Source: a bacterium BMS3Bbin05 (GTDB lineage Bacteria > Nitrospirota > Thermodesulfovibrionia > Thermodesulfovibrionales > BMS3Bbin05). Taken from it: 39,487 bases of DNA. The stretch spans positions 1 to 39,487 of the forward strand of contig BDTO01000025.1 of the NCBI GenBank assembly GCA_002897855.1, given 5' to 3'. Of the stretch, positions 6,262-11,430 are shown piece by piece. The notes under the pieces were generated by a model, which was not told the DNA's origin, did no database searches, and saw only the letters and a list, made by a program, of their open reading frames with translations. Numbering within the stretch: the stretch's first letter is position 1; every line of letters starts with the position of its first letter. A program made the position numbers and the translations under genes.

Positions 6262-6912
6262 TTATGCTTTTGTCGAGATTCGGCGACCGAATTCGAACGC
6301 TTTCCGACAATCTTCTGGAAACACCTCCTTACGTCGTAATGTCTTCTTAGCCGGATCCATATATTCCATTACGACTTTTGAATAGTCCGGGAACTGATAG
6401 GTGTCGTAGCAACAAAATGTTTCAGCATTACCGAAAACCATTCGAAGCGATGCCTCGGTGGCGTTAAATAACACCCCATAATTGTGTTCGACGCTTATCT
6501 CCTCCGTCACATTCATAGAGTAGATAACTCCAGTGTTTATTCTCCGCGGAAATGCAGAACTGGGTGGTTGAGTATATACGAGGGGGGCGAATAGAAGACG
6601 TTCTATAAATGAGCGCATCTCGCCGGACATTGATCCGAAATATATTGGTGTACCTAATATGATTGCATCGGCTTCGTTCTCAATTTTTTTCAGTATCGGA
6701 TGCAGATCATCTTTCACTGCACATCTTCCGTTGTACTTCCCATCAATAATCTTGCATGCGAAGCAACTCTTACATCCTTTGAAGTCAAGGTCATACAAGT
6801 GAATCAACTCGATATTTGCTCCTTGTGAAGCAGCGCCTTCGAGCGCATTCATTAGCAATGTCGCAGTATTGCAATTTTTTCTTGGACTCCCATTAATACC
6901 AATAACAGTCAT
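6262..6912 (-). CDS. Iron-sulfur flavoprotein / NADPH-dependent FMN reductase family
   Basis: A 216-residue flavodoxin-fold protein. GINGSPRKNCNT (5-16) is the FMN phosphate loop and ILGTPIYFGSMSGEMRSFIE is the second FMN-contacting block of the NADPH-dependent FMN reductase family. Cys47, Cys50, Cys53 and Cys64 (GCKSCFACK...RC) follow the compact cysteine motif of iron-sulfur flavoproteins, so a [4Fe-4S] cluster is likely. Such proteins move electrons from ferredoxin or NAD(P)H to small acceptors in anaerobes. Single gene of a cassette whose cores GTCGAAC (6937) and GTTCGAC (6233) are complementary. Alternative: plain quinone or nitro reductase. Confidence 0.85.
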   Translation of the reverse strand: MTVIGINGSPRKNCNTATLLMNALEGAASQGANIELIHLYDLDFKGCKSCFACKIIDGKYNGRCAVKDDLHPILKKIENEADAIILGTPIYFGSMSGEMRSFIERLLFAPLVYTQPPSSAFPRRINTGVIYSMNVTEEISVEHNYGVLFNATEASLRMVFGNAETFCCYDTYQFPDYSKVVMEYMDPAKKTLRRKEVFPEDCRKAFEFGRRISTKA

Positions 6913-6936
6913 ATCTCACTATTTCCTTTCTTGGTT

Positions 6937-7032
6937 GTCGAACGCGGGAGCTGAGCTGCACGGCCTGAGTCAAAAAGCGCAAAGCGCTTTTTAAAGGCGA
7001 AAGGACGTGACAGCTCCAGCGTCTTGTTGGCA
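6937..7032 (-). repeat. attC site (96 bp)
   Basis: Cores GTCGAAC (6937-6943) and GTTGGCA (7026-7032). The arms GCGGGAGCTG and CAGCTCCAGC pair, and the centre holds a perfect AAAAAGCGC-AAA-GCGCTTTTT hairpin. The GGAGCTG/CAGCTCC stem is typical of many attC sites. Confidence 0.78.
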
Positions 7033-7171
7033 CGAGCGAATCAGCGCTCAAGCCAACGCTTCATTAATCCCTTTAATTTTTGCACAATCCCTCCTCATGG
7101 TTCAAGCCAACAGGGCGGTGGAGCTATAAGCTCAGCTCCCGCGTTGGCGCCGAGCGCAGCGAGGTGCCAAC
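7026..7171 (-). mobile_element. Gene-less integron cassette
   Basis: GTTGGCA (7026-7032) and TGCCAAC (7165-7171) are exact complements, as expected for the two ends of one cassette. The interior of about 130 bases has no convincing ORF. It contains further inverted repeats (AGCCAAC at 7109-7115 with GTTGGCG at 7143-7149; GGTGGAGCT with AGCTCAGCTCC), perhaps a second decayed attC. It may carry a promoter or small RNA, or be a deletion product. Confidence 0.6.
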
Positions 7172-7228
7172 GGGCGTCTGACCAGCGGGCGCAGTTTTAG
7201 CCCGTCTGAGTCAAGGCGCATGTTAGGC
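7165..7228 (-). repeat. attC site (64 bp) after the TIR-like cassette
   Basis: Cores TGCCAAC (7165-7171) and the perfect GTTAGGC (7222-7228). The inner stem CGGGC / GCCCG encloses GCAGTTTTA; the outer arms GGCGTCTGAC and GTCTGAGTCAAGGCGC pair with bulges. Confidence 0.8.
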
Positions 7229-7328
7229 CATCAGTGTTTCCTATTGTTGATTCGCAATACCTGTCAGTGCAAGCGATGTTCTTCTGAAATCGCCAAGTAT
7301 TTCCGCCGTGAGCTGCCCCATATGGATG

Positions 7329-8123
7329 TCACGTGGGCAACGCGAAAAGTAAGTCAGTGAAGGCTTTCTCGACGCTGTCCTTAGGAAAGGATATATGTTC
7401 GAAGTCGGCGCCGATAATGCCCATATTTGGGGAAGCATCTTCTTGCACGATAGCGACGATGTACTTGCCAAGCGCCTTCGCAAAGGCGGCCTCGCTGAGG
7501 ATCCACGTTGAGTCACCAGATGTTACCAGCAGCACGAGGATATCCTGTGATCGGATGCGATCCGCGATTTTCTCAGGGATGCTTCTGGATTCGTATCCCT
7601 CTCCTTCCACAACTGTGAAGCCCAAATGCTGAAGAAATCTCCGAAGGTTCGCAGCAAGTGACATGCCAAGCTCATCGAATCGATGCGCAAGGAAGACGGT
7701 TTTCTTTAGATTGTATTTCGACAGGAGTGGAGATCGGTCTGGTTCGGGATTTGATGCGTGAAAAACCTCCTGAAGTGTGCTGTGCAATGCTAAGACATCG
7801 GATCGATTCCCCGCTATATTGACCTCAATTTCAGACTTTCTGACGCTTATGGAAAGACAAATGGTTGAGTCGCGTTTCGTCCAGTGAGAGTGAATGCTAA
7901 TTGATTCAGGACTTGGGTAGTCTTCGAGTGTCTCTAGAAATTCAGAGTACACGTTGGCCCCAAGACTCCGCTGCGGTTGAAGCCTAACTGAGTAATAGAT
8001 GTCCCTAACATCGTTTGGGTTTTCTTTGAAGCCCTGTCTACTGAGTTCAGTCTCAGTCTTCTTAAATGCTGCTGCGAGATCTAGGTCACTTGGAAAAATT
8101 GTATATGTTCGATTGTCGTTCAT
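7329..8123 (-). CDS. TIR-like domain protein with an unknown N-terminal domain
   Basis: A 264-residue protein. Residues 1-135 form an unrecognised beta-rich domain. Residues 140-245 look like a TIR or TIR-like nucleotide-binding domain: KKTVFLAHRFD as first strand and loop, a helix LAANLRRFLQHLGFTVVEG, IADRIRSQDILVLLVTSGD, then STWILSEAAFAKAL where Trp207 and Glu211 form the WxxxE pattern of the catalytic Glu in NAD-cleaving TIR domains. Many bacterial TIR proteins act in phage defence by depleting NAD. Here it is the only gene of an intact cassette (cores GCCTAAC at 8171 and GTTAGGC at 7222). Defence role is inference; a simple nucleotide-binding role is possible. Confidence 0.75.
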   Translation of the reverse strand: MNDNRTYTIFPSDLDLAAAFKKTETELSRQGFKENPNDVRDIYYSVRLQPQRSLGANVYSEFLETLEDYPSPESISIHSHWTKRDSTICLSISVRKSEIEVNIAGNRSDVLALHSTLQEVFHASNPEPDRSPLLSKYNLKKTVFLAHRFDELGMSLAANLRRFLQHLGFTVVEGEGYESRSIPEKIADRIRSQDILVLLVTSGDSTWILSEAAFAKALGKYIVAIVQEDASPNMGIIGADFEHISFPKDSVEKAFTDLLFALPT

Positions 8124-8170
8124 CTGCTCCTCCTAGGCAAGCCCTCGTGGAACCTTGCGTCGGGTTATCA

Positions 8171-8240
8171 GCCTAACATTTTAATAATCAGCTTTTTTTG
8201 CGGCTGAGCAAAAAAGGTCTGGTTGATTTATTCGTTATGC
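8171..8240 (-). repeat. attC site (70 bp), well formed
   Basis: A perfect RYYYAAC core (GCCTAAC, 8171-8177) and GTTATGC (8234-8240) flank arms that pair well: AATCAGCTTTTTTTGC with GCAAAAAAGGTCTGGTTGATT, with a few extrahelical bases. This is one of the clearest attC sites in the window. Confidence 0.85.
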
Positions 8241-8243
8241 ATA

Positions 8244-9176
8244 TTAAGACCTAATATACGACATTCCATAGTGATTTTTTTTAGAATTATCATTCGGAGA
8301 AAATTTTCCCTCAAGTCTTTCAAGTGTATCTAAAATAAAATGAGGAAATGCGTTGTATGACCAACATAGGTGAATATTTTTTACTATAGGCGTATATCCC
8401 TTATCAAAATTCCAACGGTCTTCTAAAGCAACTGCTTCACAGTAGTCGCCTTGTTTTGTTAGACAAGGCTTACCTCTATCATCAATTTCCAGTCCACCAA
8501 TTTCTCTTACAAATGGCATAGCATATTCAGTTTTTTCATGTTTCATAAATTGATAGTAACCAGTAATATTTTCATCTAGTCCTTCAGCACGCAATATTGC
8601 ACCGCCAAAATAACCTGCAATGTCGGCATCAAAAAGATTCTCTGCCAATTCGCATTTATCTTGTTGTTTGTTTTTAATTTCAAAAAAAACGATACCAGAG
8701 GAGTAGTTCTGGTTCAATAAACTACTACTATCATTAAGTTCTTTTAGTTTTTCTTTTGCATCTTTGATACTTTTTAAAGTCAGCGTGGATTTTACCTCAA
8801 GAATTGAATGAACATATTCTGCTGGAATTGCTCTGCTTTTCCCTTGATTTGACTTATCGAAGTTTGTTTCTCCCCATAAAATAGGGGAATTTATGGCATC
8901 AAAAATGATCACATCGTAATGCTTAAGTGTATATTCCAAACTTCTCAGATCAGGAATAACATATCCAGAAGTGACTCCATATTTTTTAGGCAAAAAATCC
9001 ATTAACCATTTACGAAAACAAGCTTCAGCAGCATTCCCGTGTTCAGTTTTTACTGGACGATTTACTATTTTCTCTTTGACAGAATCATATTCTCGTAATA
9101 GATCCTTTTTTTGCTGAATAAATTCTTGCCAACCAAAAGTTCCATATCTTTTAGTAAGCACATTCATGACGTTCAT
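8244..9176 (-). CDS. DUF6602 / PD-(D/E)XK-like protein
   Basis: A 310-residue cytosolic protein. Residues 45-130 carry a restriction-endonuclease-like pattern: Glu51 in HGNAAEACFRKWL, Asp88 in KHYDVIIFDA, and Glu127-x-Lys129 in YVHSILEVKST. This order (E, D, ExK) and the overall sequence fit the DUF6602 family, often annotated only as hypothetical. A nuclease role, perhaps in defence, is plausible but not shown. The stop lies four bases from the attC core GTTATGC. The cassette's other end is either TCATAAC (9184-9190) or ACATAAC (9250-9256). Confidence 0.7.
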   Translation of the reverse strand: MNVMNVLTKRYGTFGWQEFIQQKKDLLREYDSVKEKIVNRPVKTEHGNAAEACFRKWLMDFLPKKYGVTSGYVIPDLRSLEYTLKHYDVIIFDAINSPILWGETNFDKSNQGKSRAIPAEYVHSILEVKSTLTLKSIKDAKEKLKELNDSSSLLNQNYSSGIVFFEIKNKQQDKCELAENLFDADIAGYFGGAILRAEGLDENITGYYQFMKHEKTEYAMPFVREIGGLEIDDRGKPCLTKQGDYCEAVALEDRWNFDKGYTPIVKNIHLCWSYNAFPHFILDTLERLEGKFSPNDNSKKNHYGMSYIRS

Positions 9177-9249
9177 TCCTTATTCATAACAATATATTAA
9201 GCGACTATCGGCATTTTAGCATAAATTCGGGAGATTCACAATACGAAAT

Positions 9250-9413
9250 TGACATAACCACTTGATACTGCTATGTTTTATTGTTGTTAAACATCCTAAA
9301 TGGAATAAATATGCAAGGAAAATTATTTTATTCTTATTTCCGATCGCTTTTGCGTTTGCCTGTCCCAATGCAGAGCTTTTCGGGAACAGGTGGAGGCATT
9401 ATAAGGGTTAAGC
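9250..9413 (-). repeat. Long attC-like site (164 bp) after DUF2283
   Basis: The perfect core GTTAAGC (9407-9413) overlaps the DUF2283 stop. GGAGGCATTATAAGGGTTA pairs with TAACCACTTGATACTGC (9254-9270) with single extrahelical bases, and the centre holds CCTGTCCC / GGGAACAGG. The distal core is ACATAAC (9250-9256). Its last 100 bases are about 85% alike (by eye) to the sites ending at 3328 and, less so, 4151. Confidence 0.68.
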
Positions 9414-9635
9414 AATCTTTTTTAATAAACTTTTCTTATCTATTTCCAATGTATAGGTCAAAATAGTTTTTAAATCCATCTTTTTTGAAGCATCAAGGAT
9501 TTCAATCCCTACAATCTTACCATCTGCAGTAGTGTCTAAATTTACTCCATCATCAATCTCTATCACACCTTCAGGTTTCTTACTGGTTAATTTTATGTAA
9601 AGTGCATCTACCTCATTATCATAATAGACCTTCAT
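9408..9635 (-). CDS. DUF2283 protein
   Basis: A 75-residue protein with the DUF2283 hallmark MKVYYDNEVDALYIKLTSKK then IEIDDGVNLDTTADGKIVGI and EILDASK. DUF2283 genes commonly follow DUF4258 genes and may be the antitoxin-like partner; function is unproven. The start overlaps the upstream gene's stop by one base (TAATG). The last codons GCT TAA lie inside the attC core GCTTAAC. Confidence 0.85.
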   Translation of the reverse strand: MKVYYDNEVDALYIKLTSKKPEGVIEIDDGVNLDTTADGKIVGIEILDASKKMDLKTILTYTLEIDKKSLLKKIA

Positions 9636-9800
9636 TACTCTCTCCTTTTCTTGAGTGGATAGTTTGTTATCACTGTTATTATATCATTTTCTACAATAAC
9701 ACCAATTTTTATTGGAAATTTGTATCCTTTAACTGTTTTGATTATTTCATGTTTACCCTTGAAATAAAAAAGGAAGGCGTCCGGTTCTACCGGCGATGAG
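9635..9800 (-). pseudogene. DUF4258-like gene, 5' truncated
   Basis: The frame gives DAFLFYFKGKHEIIKTVKGY then KFPIKIGVIVENDIITVITN, which fits the second half of DUF4258 proteins (beta strands ending in VITxY). The first half, which should carry the conserved helical start, is missing; the sequence to the right of about 9,795 (encoding MRCLPSMPSSPDISSSPVE) is unrelated and proline/serine-rich by chance. The break marks the right end of the cassette array and probably removed the attI/integrase side. Confidence 0.6.
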
Positions 9801-9895
9801 GAAATATCGGGAGAAGAAGGCATGGATGGCAGGCAACGCACAGGTGGCCGAGGAATTCAGCGCAACGCAGGAGCTTTAGACTTTTTGCGACACCA

Positions 9896-10297
9896 TCATT
9901 TAAAATCAGGTAACATGGTTACCAGACGCCATATCTTTTCACCTTTTTCTTCTACATACATCCATTTCTGGGTATCAATTAAAGTCTTTACCTTCATTGA
10001 AGGAAGCCGGTAATAATCGATCTCAACCCTTACCTTGGCTTCCCCTTTTTCCTTATCGAAATTTATACGCAATGTGCGGAGATCCACTACTTTTACATCC
10101 TTCGACCGGCTTACCTTTTTCATAAACGCATCAAAGCCGGATTCCGGCACATAAAGGCTGGCCTTTTCAAACTCACCCCAGCGGAGACTCCTGTTGTAGT
10201 CTTCGCTGCTCTTTGCAAAATCCTGTTGCATGGCCATATTTAAACTGCAGGCTGCCGCAATGATAACTACACTAAACACAAATAAAAGATTACGCAT
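9896..10297 (-). CDS. Small conserved lipoprotein, unknown function
   Basis: A 133-residue protein. Residues 1-17 form a signal peptide ending in a lipobox-like IIAAAC (Cys17), so it is probably lipid-anchored to the inner or outer membrane. The mature part (DFAKSSEDYNRSLRWGEFEK, then a beta-rich half VKVVDLRTLRINFDKEKG ... RVEIDYYRL ... KWMYVEEKGEKIWRL) resembles NTF2-like or DUF4878-type domains in general shape, but I cannot assign a family. First minus-strand gene right of the cassette array; its stop abuts a decayed TTTTTGCGACACCATCA repeat end (9880-9899). Confidence 0.7.
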   Translation of the reverse strand: MRNLLFVFSVVIIAAACSLNMAMQQDFAKSSEDYNRSLRWGEFEKASLYVPESGFDAFMKKVSRSKDVKVVDLRTLRINFDKEKGEAKVRVEIDYYRLPSMKVKTLIDTQKWMYVEEKGEKIWRLVTMLPDFK

Positions 10298-10345
10298 TCT
10301 CTCCCCCTATCATAATTATTAACAGCCCCCCTCTCACAAAACAGG

Positions 10346-10522
10346 TTAAGCCATCTCATTGGAAATCAAAAGGTACTTGTCTCTGTCCCTGAAATAGACG
10401 ACTGCCATGCCATCTTCATTTTCATAGATGGTCACCTCGGCAAGCTCCTTTACTTTCTTTATCCTCATCCTCTCCGTCCTTACAATCCTTCCTCCTTCAT
10501 TGATCTCGACTTCTGCAATCAT
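10346..10522 (-). CDS. Small hypothetical protein (58 aa)
   Basis: ATG at 10522 follows a strong AAGGAGGAGCC. It encodes MIAEVEINEGGRIVRTERMR, then IKKVKELAEVTIYENEDGMA and VVYFRDRDKYLLISNEMA, ending TAA at 10348-10346. Charged, no signal peptide, predicted beta-alpha-beta. The strong ribosome site and balanced composition support a real gene. Family not recognised. It lies 48 bases upstream of the lipoprotein gene in the same direction. Confidence 0.6.
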   Translation of the reverse strand: MIAEVEINEGGRIVRTERMRIKKVKELAEVTIYENEDGMAVVYFRDRDKYLLISNEMA

Positions 10523-10724
10523 GGCTCCTCCTTGAATTATATTGCTGAAGTAATCTATCGCCCTCAGGGCGAATACTACAATGGAGCGCCACCCCGATTA
10601 TCCGCCGGAACGGCGCCAACCTGCCGGGATAAAATGATCTGAATTCCATACATTTCTATTTTAACAATAAATATATAAATGTCCACAGGCAAAATGGAAA
10701 TAATATTGGATGCGAAACAGATAG

Positions 10725-10753
10725 TTGACTTCTTTGCGGGATTATTGTATTTT
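10725..10753 (+). promoter_or_regulatory. Probable pyrE promoter (leaderless transcript)
   Basis: TTGACT (10725-10730) and TATTTT (10748-10753) are separated by exactly 17 bases. The start codon at 10762 is only nine bases after the -10 box, so transcription should begin at or next to the ATG. No Shine-Dalgarno is present (TTTTTAGCACC precedes ATG), consistent with a leaderless mRNA. Confidence 0.55.
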
Positions 10754-10761
10754 TTAGCACC

Positions 10762-11322
10762 ATGAAAAATCGTCTTATCGAACTTGTTATCGAGAAAGCC
10801 TTCACCTACAGTGAAGAACCTGTTTTCAAGCTGGTTTCCGGTAATATGAGCAATTATTACTTTAACTGCAAGGCTGTGACTCTTAATCCCGAAGGCATTC
10901 ATGTCATAGGCAACATACTGTACGATATGGTCAAGGACATGGATATCGATGCCATAGGGGGACTTACACTCGGGGCCGACCCGCTGGCTTTTGCAACGGC
11001 TTATACATCATATTTGAGGCAGAATCCGATAGAGGCATTCGTTGTAAGAAAAAAACCCAAACCCCATGGGACCATGCAGTGGCTTGAAGGAAACGTTCAG
11101 GAGGGGGACAGGGTCGTAATAGTTGATGATGTCATCACGACCGGCAAATCCACAATTGAGGCCATAATAAGGGTAAAGGATGCAGGTCTGAAAATAGTCG
11201 GCATTATCGCCCTCATCGACCGCCAGGAGGGAGGAAGGGAAGCAGTGAAAGGGGTCGGTTTCAACGTCATATCAGTAATTACAAGAGATGAAATAATGGA
11301 AGTTTATAACAGAAGCAGGTAA
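10762..11322 (+). CDS. pyrE: Orotate phosphoribosyltransferase
   Basis: A 186-residue enzyme that joins orotate and PRPP to give orotidine 5'-phosphate in pyrimidine synthesis. The PRPP-binding motif VVIVDDVITTGKST is at 118-131, the flexible catalytic loop VRKKPKPHGT at 95-104 and GGLTLGADPLA at 66-76. Full length. It is one of only two plus-strand genes in the window and stands alone, convergent with glnE. Confidence 0.95.
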   Translation: MKNRLIELVIEKAFTYSEEPVFKLVSGNMSNYYFNCKAVTLNPEGIHVIGNILYDMVKDMDIDAIGGLTLGADPLAFATAYTSYLRQNPIEAFVVRKKPKPHGTMQWLEGNVQEGDRVVIVDDVITTGKSTIEAIIRVKDAGLKIVGIIALIDRQEGGREAVKGVGFNVISVITRDEIMEVYNRSR

Positions 11323-11348
11323 CATTTACGCACTACAGGCAGCGAAGC

Positions 11349-11421
11349 GACGAAGAATCTCAGAAGGCGGGATTCTTCACGACGTTCAGAAAGACAAAGA
11401 AGGTATCCGGAACCTTTTTTT
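11349..11421. terminator. Hairpins between convergent pyrE and glnE
   Basis: GAAGAATC (11352-11359) pairs with GATTCTTC (11371-11378) in a repeat-like hairpin. Further on, AAGGT (11400-11404) and ACCTT (11412-11416), followed by a run of T, form a short intrinsic terminator-like structure for pyrE. The stem is only five base pairs, so the call is modest. Confidence 0.4.
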
Positions 11422-11430
11422 GACCGCATG

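Larger units (their letters stand above)
3160..9800 (-). mobile_element. Integron gene-cassette array without an integrase (CALIN-type)
   Basis: Seven gene-bearing units and one gene-less unit, all read on the minus strand, are separated by attC-like hairpins with cores matching or close to RYYYAAC / GTTRRRY. The core at the start of a cassette is complementary to the core at its end in five units: GGCTAAC/GTTAGCC (5489, 4145), GCATAAC/GTTATGC (6095, 5543), GTCGAAC/GTTCGAC (6937, 6233), TGCCAAC/GTTGGCA (7165, 7026), GCCTAAC/GTTAGGC (8171, 7222). That is what cassette excision and insertion by an integron integrase produces. The integrase would be expected to the right of about 9,800, but none is there: the array ends inside a truncated gene followed by chromosomal genes. 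Confidence 0.88.

Noticed and set aside
7241-7516. Minus-strand ORF of 91 codons overlapping the TIR-like gene's 3' end
   Set aside because: Out-of-frame shadow of the TIR-like gene; composition unlike a protein.
9184-9190. TCATAAC as the distal core of the DUF2283 attC site
   Set aside because: The ACATAAC at 9250 gives far better arm pairing; kept only as an alternative start of the DUF6602 cassette.
10576-10902. Minus-strand ORF of 108 codons overlapping pyrE start
   Set aside because: Antisense to pyrE and its promoter; no ribosome site and no recognisable domain.
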